A stretch of 64,000 nt of DNA, taken from Glycine soja. Taxonomy: Eukaryota; Streptophyta; Magnoliopsida; Fabales; Fabaceae. The stretch spans positions 39,935,167 to 39,999,166 of the forward strand of contig NC_041011.1 in the NCBI RefSeq assembly GCF_004193775.1, written 5' to 3'. Below are positions 26,101-38,320 of this stretch, in pieces. The notes under the pieces are model-generated. The model searched no databases and had not been told where the DNA came from. It saw nothing but the letters and a program-made list of their open reading frames with translations. Each line of letters opens with the position of its first letter. Position 1 is the first letter of the stretch. The translations under genes were made by a program, and so were the position numbers.

Positions 26101-27081
26101 TTAGCAGACTTTGGAGGCAACATTTCAGTCTGAAATCTCTTCATTGACGGATTTCCCACTTTCAAAGCCCTTGATTGCATGGCACCCCAAGAAGACTTCT
26201 CCGGCTTAAGTCGCATATTTATGGGATCCACAGGGCAACCATAGTCAACCATTGAGTGAAGAACATCCTCATCATGAGAATGAGAAGATCCAAGAGAGTT
26301 GGAGCCATATAATGAAGTGGATGATGAGGAGAGCTCAGAGACAGTTAAAACTGGCAACGAATCCAAACCCATAAGTCTGGCTACTAACCCTGGGGCTTTA
26401 GTCCCATACCCTTCATCACTATTAATTGATATGGCACAATCAAAACCACAACTTGCATTATTGCTAGGATTTACTCCATTGTCATCCATTTTTATCTGAA
26501 ACAATTGTAACAATCAACAAAAAAAACTGTATTATGAAAGGAATAATTAACAAAAAAAGGTTATAAATAAGTCATAGACTATGAAAGGTTGAACAAATGC
26601 ACACCCTATTTTCCTGTGACTTTGGCATGCTGTCCATGTTTTCCTTTCCTTGCTTTGAAACATCTACAATTAATGTAGCAGAAATGTTTAGCATAGGCAC
26701 ACCAAACTCACTTCATAGCATGACTTAGGTTATGTTTGGAACAAAGATAGGAGTGTGCATTTTGAAATTTTAATGCATATTCCCGAATTTCCAAGACACA
26801 AAATGAAGAAGAAAAATTTGTAGCTTTGGGATTGAAAAATACTTTTGAACTCCCCCACTAGGATCCAAACAAGGACTTAATAATTGAAGAAGGTACACAA
26901 TATATGGACAAAGCAAGCAAGACAGAAGTTTAACAAATAAGAACAATAAATATATATGAGAGACTGCAAAATAATTACCAGGTAAGATAGGCCTGTCACA
27001 AAGCAGCTTCTTTTGAGATTTGCCATTCCAGTCAAAGAAGCTAAGGAAGCTTCCCTTGAAACCTTTTTTCTGGATCTCCAT
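23173..27081 (-). CDS. TON1-recruiting-motif (TRM6/7/8-like) protein, DUF4378, 895 aa
   Basis: Five exons on the minus strand: 27081-26979, 26663-26605, 26495-24729, 24372-24294 and 23852-23173. All introns are GT..AG and every junction keeps phase (2688 nt including stop). Order in the protein: an N-terminal motif SFFDWNGKSQKKLL (residues 14-27), DVSKQGKEN (35-43), the family hallmark KAPGLVARLMGLDSLP (87-102, also called DUF3741/VARLMGL), a long Ser/Asn/Lys-rich disordered middle, and the DUF4378 domain (about 737-893) with ELRCRQIFVGSCKAWPKW and VDELVNKDMSTGWCKW. TRM proteins bind microtubules and bring TON1 and the PP2A phosphatase to the cortex, positioning the preprophase band. The N-terminal block and DUF4378 place this one with TRM6/7/8. 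No start-site conflict exists, since exon 1 begins with the conserved motif. Frames on the opposite strand are shadows. Confidence 0.93.
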
Positions 27082-27089
27082 TGATAACT

Positions 27090-28136
27090 TTGCTCTAACA
27101 AAATATGAGATTCTTTTGAAGGTTATTTTCTCTCAAGACTCAAATCTGAAGAAGAAACAAAGTCCTTCATCTGAAGAAGAACCCCATTTTCAAGTCTCTT
27201 TCTTGCAACCAGAAAACACAATGTGTGTCATAAAACTCAAGTCTTTTTGAAAGAGGGTCCTTGAAAATGGAAAGAAATAGATGAGGAGTTATGAGTCATT
27301 TTCATCAATCTCTCTCTCATTAAACAAAACCACTCACTGCACAATGCTTACACTCTTGCCTTGTCTTGTCTCTATTCCTCAAAGGAGATAGTCCAAACGA
27401 TGAATGGAAAAAAGGATCTGTGAGAAAAGAAGAAGAAGACAACATTTATTAATTTGCGTGGTAGTATAAATTTGCAAAGATCACAAAGAAAGAAAAGTCT
27501 TGGAGAATGGGGTTCTCGTGGAGCTAAAACAAATGAAAGCTCAGTCAAAGAGGTGGAGTGAACTAATAAAAAGATTTTGATTCTTTTTCCCTCTACAGAA
27601 AAATTACACCTTATTAGTATTTTTTTTATTCAGTAGTAATTTCTTCTCTCTTAATTAACGTCTTAAAAGACACCAACCAATCAGGCTCTTCTTTAAAATA
27701 AAAATTATTATTATGTTGGAGAATTTGGGTCTTCTGCATAGACCAAGATGACGATGTTTGATTACATTTACGAGGGTGTATTTGAAATAAAAATTTAAAA
27801 AAATAGTGTGAATTTCATATTTATATACTCTGTTTTAATTTAAAATTTTCAGCTTATTTTATCTTTTTGCACGTTCCCACATTTTCTATTCCTTTAAACC
27901 AGACACTTCCTAACTTTTGGCTGGAGCTTTTAAAAGACGACCTATAAATTGTAATAAGGAGTACATGAAGTGTTTTGTCATGTTAAATAAATTATAAAAA
28001 AAATCTCAAGAATGTATGAAAAAAAAAGTTAAACTTCACTTGCACAATGTCTACACTTTAAAAGAAATTAATCTTTAGTTGTAAAAGATACTACTAGTGG
28101 TAACAAAAAAAAACTTAATGTATAAAAGCAAGGTGA
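27090..28136. other. Leader and upstream region of the TRM gene
   Basis: The first 300-450 bases upstream of the ATG are CT-rich on the mRNA strand and probably leader. Beyond about 27.6 kb the sequence is AT-rich and without a gene. No convincing TATA box was picked out. Confidence 0.35.
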
Positions 28137-28145
28137 TAATTTATT

Positions 28146-29792
28146 GGATAAATAATTATTTTTGTCTATAAAAGTGTATAATACTGATAAATCATTCTCT
28201 GAAAGATAAAAAAATATAAAATTTAATTCTTAAAAGTGTAAAAAGTGAAACAAATTTGAACTGAACTGACATACGTAACACATAAGATGCAAGATGAAAA
28301 TGTCACAACATAATGTTCACTTGGATATATAAACTACAATTGCCGACAAATACGTCTTCAAATTTAATAATTTATTAATATTTTCATCCTTCAATTATAC
28401 AACTTAGTGACAAATATATTCACAAAATATATAAACCTAATTAGTTGACATCGATAACAACAAAATACATGCACCAACAACACATTAGACTTAAAAGTTT
28501 TTAATTTCGTTATTGCATAACCTGAAAGGATAATCTATCATTTTTTACTTTGACATCTATTATAATTATATAAGTGGTGACTAACTGACAAAATAATTAT
28601 AAAGCATCATAATTTTGATTGCTAGATATTTCATGTTAGTTTTCTTCTACTTGTGGATAATTCATTTAAGATTTAACTAATTGATTTTTTATTTGAAAAC
28701 ATACTCATATCTTGCCTCCTCTTGAGTCTTGATTACCTTGTGATAAGTTGACATTATAAATATAATTATAATTACAATACATTATAGTAAATATTTACAA
28801 TAACAAAATCATAGACTTCTAAGTTTAATATGTTGTTAGTGCATATATCTTGTTATTGATATTAACTAATTAGGTTTACTTATTTCGTGAATATATTTTT
28901 CATTAAGTTGTATACTTGAAGAACAAAATGTCAATAAGTTGTTAAATTAGAAACATATTTATCAATAACTTTAGTTTTTATATTCACGTGAACGTCAATT
29001 CCATGACAATTTTATGTTTTTGTGTGTCATATAGGTGAGTTTCCTAACTTTAGGTATATATACATATACCTATAATTCTCTGTTTTGATCATATCGCACT
29101 ATGTATCATTTGATAATCCAATGAATATTTGATTCTTTGTTTGACCAAATAGACTTTTGTAATGTTAAATGTAGGAATCTCGAGCATATTTAGAACTCCA
29201 TAGATCTCGACATCGGGACACCCTATATCCTTTTTTTTTCGAGAATATATTTACGGACTAGCTTGTGGTCATGGGTCCATTTTTGTAAAAAATGTCAGTT
29301 ATAACAATAAATTTAGTTTATTAATTGTAAAATGTTTAATTACTCAAATGTATCAACAGGATTATAACTAAATCTTTCATTTTTTTTTTGTATAGCAGAA
29401 ATTGAAGCAAAATAACTATTAAATGATTATTTTAGTTTACTAGAGACATCTACATTTTTTTAGCTCGACGAAAATTTTATGCTTTTCCTAAAGATTCTAT
29501 TAAATAGAAATAGAGAATGAAGTAACTAAAAAAAACATATAATATTATAATATTGCTCTTCTAGAGAAATCATCTAAAAAATAAGATGTTTTAAACTTAT
29601 TCATACAAAACAAAAAGACTCACATAGATGTTATGGGTCATTTTTTTTATTTTCCAACGGACAAAAATTAACGGTGAGATTAATTTGGTATACTTTTTAC
29701 TCTTTCAAAAATTAAATTTTATTTTTTAATTTTTCAGGGATAGATTTATTAGTGTAACATTTTATAAAATAAATAAAAATGACTATTTGTTC
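28146..29792. mobile_element. 1.65-kb non-autonomous MULE
   Basis: The left end GGATAAATAATTATTTTTG and the right end (reverse complement GAACAAATAGTCATTTTTA) begin an inverted repeat of about 110 bp, which includes ATAAAATTTAATT and GTAAAAAGT-like words on both arms. The flanks are TAATTTATT (28137-28145) and TAATTTTTT (29793-29801), 8 of 9 identical, a Mutator-type duplication. The interior has only short, stop-rich frames, so it would need transposase from elsewhere. Confidence 0.75.
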
Positions 29793-29801
29793 TAATTTTT
29801 T

Positions 29802-30586
29802 ATTATTTACCTGCCCGGTCATTTATCTACAGGGTAGTTCTTAGGTAAAAGCATTCAGGTAAGTTTGGAGAATATTTTTTTTTTATTTTCATTGAATAAT
29901 ACTTATCAGTACCATTATAAATCAAATTCTCAACACAAGAAATATATTATTTCTTAAAAAGTTAAGTATTTTTTTTACATTAACTAATGGAAAGATAATG
30001 CATAAAATCAGCTAATGACACCAAAACGTAGCCAAACCTGTCTTTTATAACTCATCAAATCCTTACGGGACAAACATGATTGCGATAAACACAAAATGTA
30101 GTTTTAACCACAACAGAATTTAATTCATTAGATTAAATATGATAAATGAATTATTATAAATCTTTTAATATTATTATTTTTTATTGTGACATGTAAAAAA
30201 ATAAAGTTTTAACAGAAAACATAAATATCTTATTTATGCCAATTTGAACACAATTTTAACAATGAAAATAAATATTAAAATATATTTTATTGCATTAAAT
30301 AAAAAGTTCAAATTTGTTGTTCCATTGGAAGGAAAATAAAGTAATAACCCGTCTACCACAAAATTACCTGGTCAACAGTTTGTCCTTGTTTTTTTTTCCT
30401 GGTTACTCTGTTTAATTATGGGAATTTTTTTTCTACATCCAACATATTTCCTCGTATGAAAAGAAAAAATTAAAAATTCATACAAATCATACAGATTTGT
30501 ATCATCAATATTATATTAAAAATATATTTTATAAAATAATTTAAAACTAATGATTCATTGTAAGTCTCAAACCTATGAACTAACAT
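29802..30586. other. AT-rich intergenic stretch, no gene seen
   Basis: No coding frame or definable repeat between the 1.65-kb MULE and the fold-back element. Confidence 0.5.
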
Positions 30587-30917
30587 GTTAATTATGTTAA
30601 AAATAATTAATGTTGTTATATATAACACTAAAATTTCTAATGTGTATTTAATACATATAAGTTTACATAATTAGTTTTGTAATAATTAATTTTCATCTAA
30701 AAATATATTTTTTTACATATATAAATTTTTATTAAATTTATGATTTTTATTTAAACTTATGCTTTTTATTTAAAATTTATATATGTAAAAAAAATACATT
30801 ATTAAATTAAAATTAATTGTTACAAAATTTATTATGTAAATTTATATGTGTATTAAATATGTATTAGAAATTTTAGTATTATATATGATGACATTAATTA
30901 TTTTTAACATAATTAAC
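30587..30917. repeat. 331-bp fold-back (long hairpin) element
   Basis: Two arms of about 145 bp run outward-in as GTTAATTATGTTAAAAATAA on the left and its near-perfect complement on the right, separated by a loop of about 40 bp (TTTATGATTTTTATTTAAAC region). Arm landmarks include TATATAA.ACTAAAATTTCTAAT and ACATATATAAATTTT. Arm identity is roughly 90%. It resembles a MITE of the fold-back kind; no target duplication could be fixed. Confidence 0.75.
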
Positions 30918-31374
30918 CTATTAACTCAGTTGATTAGAACGTAATTCGTATGATCAAATCGTAATCCATATGTTTCATATAAATTGTAAACAATCTGTAA
31001 GTTTCATACGGTTATTAATCGGTAAGTCTGATACAGATTATCAATTACACAAGGATAATGTTAAAATTAAAGAAAAAATTAATGATATATTAAAAAAAAC
31101 ACTAAGTGCAGAAGAAAATCCCTCGATTGAGTGAACTTTTAATGGACCGTCCACCACATCTTTAACTTTAGTGCATGTGAGGCGAGTCCGTAGTAGAATA
31201 AATCATCAATCTGATTGGAGACACTATTTATTTATATATTATACCTTATTTAATGAAATTGTCAACTCTCTGTGACTCCCACCTAGTCTGATAAATTTCT
31301 GGGGTGCAATTGCAAAACATTAATATTGATATAGTATTTATTAATAATACACGTGACGTGAGTGACTCAGAATA

Positions 31375-31383
31375 TAATTTATT
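31375..31383. repeat. Left 9-bp target-site duplication (TAATTTATT)
   Basis: Identical to 39804-39812 and directly abutting the terminal inverted repeat of the 8.4-kb MULE. Confidence 0.9.
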
Positions 31384-32014
31384 GGTTTTTTTAACCATTT
31401 ATACCTTCTCTCTTTATAATATTTCTAAAGTACGCTACTTTGTATTTTATTTTCCAAAATACATGAGTTTTGAGCTTCTTTGAGAAGTCGGGATTTGTTA
31501 TCCCGACTTCTGAACGTTGGTTTTAATTTTTTTTTAATGTATGTTTTAATTTAAATTATTAAAATAATTTAAATTTATTTAAGAAATTGATTTTATTAGG
31601 TTTAATTATTTTTCTTATATTATTTAATTTATATAAGACTTTTTTTAAGTTAATATTTTATTTTTAAAAAAAATCTGATTTTTTAATATTATTTTTGCTT
31701 TAATAAAAAATTAAAATTTTTAATATTATTATTTTATTAAATATAATTTGTTTGTTTGTCATTAAATCTTTTTTCAAATGATAATACTTTTTGTTTAACA
31801 ATTTATTTATAAAAGAATATTTCATTACATTATAAATAAACTACTTAAACACTAACATTTGTCTAATGGAAGACGAAAGATGAAAATATGTTAGGATAAT
31901 TGTTTCTGTTATGGCTTTGTTGCTGGAAAATTTCACATTTTTTTGTACTTTTCTGTTCATTTTCTTCTTCGTTCATCATCTCAGTAAGAATGCGAGTTGA
32001 AATCAGATAACCCT

Positions 32015-32400
32015 TTGCACGCGGATTGTTGAGAACCACATTAATGCGGTAAACATTCGCATGTAAGTGAACAAGGTGCAACACTACACATTAATGTACA
32101 TGGCAGACTATCTCTTGCATCATGAGTGTTGATTGCAGTGTTCCACATCATGTGCCGAGGCCATGCGGATTGTTGAGAACCACGTTAATGTGGTAAACAT
32201 TCGCATGCGAGTGAACAGTGTGTAACACCACACATTAATGTACATGACAGACTGTCCATTGCATCATGAGTGTTGACCACAGTGTTCCGTATTGCACGTC
32301 GAGCCCACGTGGATTGTTGACAATCACGTCAATGCGGTAAACATACACATGTGAGTAAATAGTGTGCAACACCACACGTTAATGGGGTTGTCAGTGCATG
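32015..32400. repeat. 144-bp tandem array inside the MULE, about 2.7 copies
   Basis: GCGGATTGTTGAGAACCAC recurs at 32021, 32165 and (diverged) 32309, a steady 144-bp spacing. Each unit also has TGGTAAACATTCGCATG-like, CACACATTAATGTACATG and GCATCATGAGTGTTGA. No coding frame persists through it. Confidence 0.85.
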
Positions 32401-33363
32401 TGAGAGTTAGGTACCACACTGTTCTGCATCTCTGAAATCATGCATGTGTAGGCTATTATTATTGAAGTAAATTGAAAATAACAACTTTAAAGCATCGAAC
32501 AACTACAAATACACAAAGACTGAGAAAAACTTAAATGTAATACAGCAATAAAATATGTTAAATTATTCATTCTAATTTCAGGGAATTGTGTAGCTTCTGT
32601 TCTATCTCGGCCCAACTTAGATCATTAACTTGAGTATGTGATAATAAATTATGAACATCAACTTTAAGTTCCATACATATTACACTTGTCATATTCACAA
32701 ATGTATGAAACATGCACAAAACACCTTCTTCGTCAATAATTTGAATTGCCCTCTATTGAACTTAACCATTGAATTCATATACAGGACAACGATACCAAAG
32801 TGCAGTAATTATAGGTGTAACATCATTATGTCTAATTGATGACTATATTGTGGTGATTATGTTTGGCAGTGCCATTGTTGGATTCAACAGTAACGATTTT
32901 GTCTTATCACCTCTGAAAACTGCATTTGCACTTGAACTCTAAATGATTTCACCATTGATATAAACGTACGCACAAATTGGCTCTGACCTCATTTTGCTTG
33001 CTCAACCTGTTTACTCTCACAATTCGATTTAATGCAACTATGCAAAGTCTTTGATGATATGGTGCATTTATATATACAATCAATCACGGGTCCATGGTTC
33101 ACGTGAATTGGAATCTCGATGTGTGACACTAGCGCAATCGAGTTAACGTGCTTTTGAATCTCGAGGCATTAGAATGAGACAAATTATAAATGTGCTTTGG
33201 AATCTCAAGACCTTACAATGAGATAAAGTGTAAATGTGCTTTGGAATCTCAACACAGATTATATGACAAATAGATGGCAGGTGCATGTCAATACCACATT
33301 TTCATCACCCAACTTCAAATTTTATATCATTTGTATTCGGTTTACCATTTAACATCATTGTCA

Positions 33364-35202
33364 TGACTCATAGACCTTTATTGCATCATCAACACGTTCA
33401 CCATTCACGTACCACGATTGACGACTTAATCACTTCATATTATCATACAATGCCTGAACCAGAACCACAAATTATATCATTATTATTGTCTACCGGATTC
33501 CAACATATTGCCCTAATCAAACAGTGCAAAATTGATCTTGCATTGATCACTCCATTGGTTGAACGATGGAGGCCTGAACCACACACCTTTCACCTGTCAT
33601 GGGGTAAGTGCACCATCATACTTGAAGATTTTGCACTGCATCTAGGCATTAGAGTCGATGGTTGTGTTGTGATTGGACCTAACTTCTTACGTTGGGATAA
33701 GTTATACGATGAGTTACTAGGAGAAGTCCCTCCAGAAAATACATGTAAGGGAGATGCATTGAAGCTAACATGTTAGCATCTTGCGTGCACCATTGCCTGA
33801 AGAACCAATAATACACCAACTACAATGCAGGTGTAGAACTTACATAATATACATGATTGGTGGTGCTTTAATTCCTGATAAATATGGAAATAGAGTTCAT
33901 CTAATGTATTTGAACCTATTACGTGATTCGAACAACATAAAAAAATATAGTTGGGGTTCTACTTGTCTAACAAACCTATATAGAGAACTATGTTGGGCAT
34001 CATCGGAGGTTGGTAGAGTTATGGATGGTTGTGCCATACTATTGCAATCATGGGCTTGGTACTGCATGCCTTCTATTGCACCAAGAGTCCCACGACCCGA
34101 AACAACTTATCCACTCGCTAAAAGATTATTTACATATAGTGAAATCTAAATTTTTAATTTCAATGACGCGTATTATAACATTACAATGAATATTGATTTT
34201 GTTTCTTTTACATTTCAGATGGAGTGGTGATATATTAGAATAAAGGGCCACACCTCATGGTGACTTGGTCGGATATAGATCTCGTATAGATCATATGAAG
34301 AGCCATGAGGTATAATAATATCATGAACTGCACCATCAATATGTACATATTAACATTTACTGATGTTGCATTATTAGCATATATTTCAATTTTCTTGGGT
34401 CCCATATAGAGGATTTGAAGAACACCCACTAAGAAATGCATATATAGACAGGGAGATTTTGTCTGCATGTACTGCAATTATTTGTTTTCTGATTATGGAA
34501 TGATATCAAACAAATCGGGTCAAGCTACAATTTGGACTACAACAAGATATCCCTGTTGATCCCATAAATCTTGATCGACTTCACCAAGTTGACATGCAAG
34601 ACAATCATTATAGTGACTAGATGGAATATCATGCGAAGTGGATTAATATATGAAAAAACAAACGTAATGATGTTTTAACTGGACAATGGGTTGAAGGAAT
34701 AGTGACACATACACTAGAGTACATGTAATGATATAGAAAAAACATTATTTTGTTCTTGTCTGTTGCACAACAACTAAATGATTCATGCACAACAATTACC
34801 CATAATGTTGCAGGGACAAGTGTTGAACAAACACATTTTGAAATTCCAAATCCTCATTCAATGTATTTTACTATTTCACTTGTTCATCAAACTTTTGGCC
34901 AGACTGGTGAGTCAGTCAGCACAACTAGCCATGAATGGATGACCAATTTATTTGGTGTCTATTTGAATACACCAAATTCTATGACATCATATTTAACTTC
35001 TTTACAACAGTTCGATGCACCATATTCATTTGGAGAACAAGAACAAAGTTCTTCAGCTGCAACAATCCACACTAAATACACTGACACAGAACAACAACAT
35101 CATCATCACGTGGGAGAACCAGTCTACAGGAAAGAAGAAATCCACGACGTAATCGACGTCCACCACCCTGTGGGATTGATCATCGTCTTGGTCATTGAAG
35201 TA
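33364..35202 (+). pseudogene. Plant mobile domain (MAIN-like) gene, decayed
   Basis: The first frame (ATG at 33364, MTHRPLLHHQHVHH) contains the mobile-domain hallmark ALITPLVERWRPEPHTFHLS followed by LEDFALHLGIRVDG, then breaks at the TAG at 33774. A shifted frame from about 33781 gives IIYMIGGALIPDKYGNRVHL and YSWGSTCLTNLYRELCWASS, with LLQSWAWYCMPSIAPRVP. After a possible intron the domain resumes near 34220 (TPHGDLVGYRSRIDHMKSHE), then 34407-34720 (IICFLIMEWYQ, VKLQFGLQQDIP), with in-frame stops. The family (PF10536) has transposon-borne members and domesticated plant proteins (MAIN, MAIL1) that act in transposon silencing and meristem genome stability. At least one frameshift and several stops make this copy non-functional unless unusual splicing rescues it. 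Only loose homology remains after 34750 (Gln/His-rich tail). Confidence 0.85.
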
Positions 35203-35239
35203 TAAAATATTGTGATAATGGGATCAACTATGTTTAACT

Positions 35240-36827
35240 ACCCCTATAATGGTTTCATAAAAAAATACCTCAAATTAAGAGTAAAAAATTAAAAAAAAAT
35301 GTTTCCCACCCTTAAAACAATGTTTAAGTGGTCATCTTATGCAATTTTTTAAATTTATGTCCAATACATTAAAAACTTCTATGGGAACTTTGTTTTATAG
35401 TCCTCACGTCAAAGAATAAAAAATATATATCCTGTAATGGTTTCATCAAAAAATACCTCAAATTAAGAGGAAAAAAAAGTATGTTTCCCACCCTTGAAAT
35501 AATGTGTAAGTGGTCATCTTATGAAATTTTTTTAAATTTATGTCCAATACATTAAAAACTTCTGTGGGAACTTTATTTCATAGTCCTTACATCAAAGAAT
35601 CCAAAAAAAATATCGTGTAACGGTTTCATCAAGAAAGACCTCAAATTAAGAGAAAAAATTAAAAAAAAGAGTATGTTTCTCACCCTTAGAATCATGTTTA
35701 AGTGGTCACCTTATGTAATTTTTTAAATTTATGTTCAATACATTAAAAACTTTCGTAGAAACTTTATTCCATGGTCCTCACGTCAAAGAATAAAGAAAAA
35801 ATATATCGTGTAAAAGTTTCATAAAAAAACCTGAAATTAAGAGTAAGAAATAAAAGAAAATATGTTTCTCACCCTTAAAACAATATTTAAGTGGTCGTCT
35901 TATGAAATTTTTTAAATTTATGTCCAGTACATTAAAAAATTTTATGGGAACTTTATTTCATAGTCCTAACATCAAATAATAAAAAAAAATATTGTGTAAC
36001 AATTTCATAAAAAAATACCTGAAATTAAGGGTAAGAAATAAAAAAAAAATGTTCCCCACCCTTAAAATAATGTTTAAGTGGTCATCTTATGAAAATTTTT
36101 AAATTTATGTTCAATACATTAAAAACTTTCATGGGATCTTTAATTCATAATCCTCACGTCAAAGAATCCAAAAAAAAATATCGTGTAGCGGTTTCATCAA
36201 GAAAGACCTCAAATTAAGAGTAAAATAAAAAAAAGTATGTTTCTCACCCTTGAAACAATGTTTAAGTGATCATCTTATGCAAATTTTTAAATTTATGTCG
36301 AATACATTAAAAACTTCCGTGGGAACTTTATTTCATAGTCCTCGTGTCAAAGAATCCAAAAACAAATATATGGTGTAATGGTTTCCTCAAGAAAGACCTC
36401 AAATTAAGAGTAAAAAATCGAAAAAAAGTATGTTTTCCACCCTTAAAACAATGTTTAAGTGGTCATCTTATGCAATTTTATAAATTTATGTCCAATACAT
36501 TAAAAACTTCCGTGGGAACTTTATTTCATAGTCCTCACGTCAAAGAATCCAAAAAAAATATATCGTGTAATGGTTTCATCAAGAAAGACCTCAAATTAAG
36601 AGTAAGAAATAAAAAAAAAATATGTTTCCCACCCTTAAAACAATGTTTAAGTGGTCATCTTATGCAAATTTTTAAATTTATGTCCAATATATTAAAAACT
36701 TCTATGAGAGCTTTATTTCATAGTTCTCATGTCAAAGAATCCAAAAATAAATATATGATGTAACGGTTTCATCAAGAAAGACCTCAAATTAAGAGTAAAA
36801 AATAAAAAAAAAAGTATGTTTCCCACA
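35240..36827. repeat. Tandem array of about 8.3 units, 182-193 bp each
   Basis: The anchor GTCATCTTATG (or a variant) occurs at 35331, 35513, 35705, 35894, 36081, 36269, 36462 and 36654. The spacings are 182, 192, 189, 187, 188, 193 and 192. Units share GGTTTCATCAAGAAAGACCT-like, AAATTAAGAGTAA, A-tracts, CCCACCCTTAAAACAATG and ACATTAAAAACTTC. The ninth copy stops in the A-tract near 36827. The last units are the least diverged from one another, and an open frame of 139 codons (36344-36763) crosses two of them. Confidence 0.95.
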
Positions 36828-36960
36828 TGCTCACATGTCATTTACCTGTGCATGTGAGTAAATAGTGGATACCTGCTTGCAATTGAAAAAATTGATAAAT
36901 ACCAATACCAGTTGAAGACATTCGTAGAACTTTCAAATATTCACCTCAACCCCTACAACA

Positions 36961-37473
36961 ATGTATCACCTAACTGCATATGTTTATGTTTACAACAATA
37001 GTAAAATCTGCAACACTAATGAGGTCACCACCTTCATTAGTAACAACACAAAAAATTTCATGGTCAACAAGGCTATAACTCTTACTCAATTGCTTGAACT
37101 TGCTCACCAAAAAATAAACATTGAACCACACCAACATATCAAAGAATTCTGCTTTCGATGCCCCATATTTGAGCCAGGACAACCATATATATATACATCT
37201 TTTATTCTGGGAGATGAAGTTGACGTTTGACAAATGTTCAACATTTTTTACAACAATCCAACATTACCATTTGTGGAGTTATTTGCCACAATTTGTGACA
37301 ACAATAACCCACAAAACAACCAACATGACTCAACCTCCAATGTTGACGACCTGTTATATGAATACGAGAGTTGTTGGGTCAAAAACTATGGTAGTGATAG
37401 TGACTCCTCTTCCGGACCGAGAGGATACAACATGTCTCCTTCCCACGAACCAATATTCAAACGAAGTTGGTAA
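36961..37473 (+). pseudogene. MuDR-type N-terminal segment, interrupted
   Basis: A frame opening MYHLTAYVYVYNN continues to a stop at 37228. In another frame it resumes as QMFNIFYNNPTLPFVELFAT and ends in an acidic/serine tail (NYGSDSDSSSGPRG). The same arrangement (an ED-rich VxxMxxIF segment, then a short beta-like IEL/VEL segment, then an acidic linker) occurs in the MULE gene at 60.7-61.1 kb. I infer it is the PB1-like N-terminus of a MuDR-family protein. The DNA-binding and catalytic domains that should follow are absent. Confidence 0.5.
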
Positions 37474-37664
37474 TCTGGGGATGATACGTGTGTTGTTACC
37501 GCTTTGAGATTATCCAATGGTGTGCCATGTTGGTGTTCAGTGCTTTAACATTAAGCCATTGTGAGTTTACATTGCCTACTTCATTTCGTGTTTGTTATTT
37601 GTAGTACTTAATTTAACTAATGAAATAAATCATTTGTTTCAGTTTATGTTGACAATTTGGTAAA

Positions 37665-38280
37665 AAAAAATGACAACTCAACTATCTATTATTTACAAAA
37701 AAAACTGACATTGAATTGACAACTCACAATTTAAATTCAAGTTTGAAAATAATATTAATGGACGTTTGAAGCACAACGTAGTAGAGTAAAATCAAATTCA
37801 AAATTGACAACACTTTACAATTTACACATGTCTCTGAAAAAATAATATATGTTTCATCAACAAAACTGACATTGATTTGATAACTCATAATTTAAATTCA
37901 AGTCTCAAAGTGATAATGGGCGGTCTGGTGCACCAAGTAGTATAGTAAAATCAAAGTCGAAATTGACAACATTTTCTAATTTACCCAAGTTTCTAAAAAA
38001 AAACAATAGATGTTTTCACCAACAAAATTGACCTTGATTTGACAACTCATAAATTGCATTCAATTTTCAAAGTGATAATGGGTGGTCTGGTGCACCAAGT
38101 AGTAGGGTAATATCACAATCGAAATCGATAATACTTTATAATTTACCCAAGTCTTTGAAAAAATAATAGATGTTTCACCAACAAAACTGACATTGATTTG
38201 ACAACTCACAATTTGCATTCAATTCTCAAAGTGATAATGGATGGTCTGGTGCACTAAGTAGTAGGGTAAAATCACAGTAT
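37665..38280. repeat. Tandem array of about four 160-bp units
   Basis: The anchor ACTGACATTGATTTGACAAC (with variants) starts at 37704, 37865, 38027 and 38186, a spacing of 159-162 bp. Each unit also has AGTGATAATGG.GGTCTGGTG, CACCAAGTAGTA and AATTTACCCAAGT. No continuous frame. Confidence 0.9.
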
Positions 38281-38320
38281 TATGCACTATATCGATAAAG
38301 CGAAATTACAATAATGACAT

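Noticed and set aside
36344..36763. 139-codon frame with two internal repeats
   Set aside because: Translation of the 189-bp tandem array; most units do not keep the frame.
32015..36827. CRISPR-like arrangement of repeats
   Set aside because: Units are 144 or about 189 bp, wholly repeated without unique spacers, in a eukaryotic transposon.
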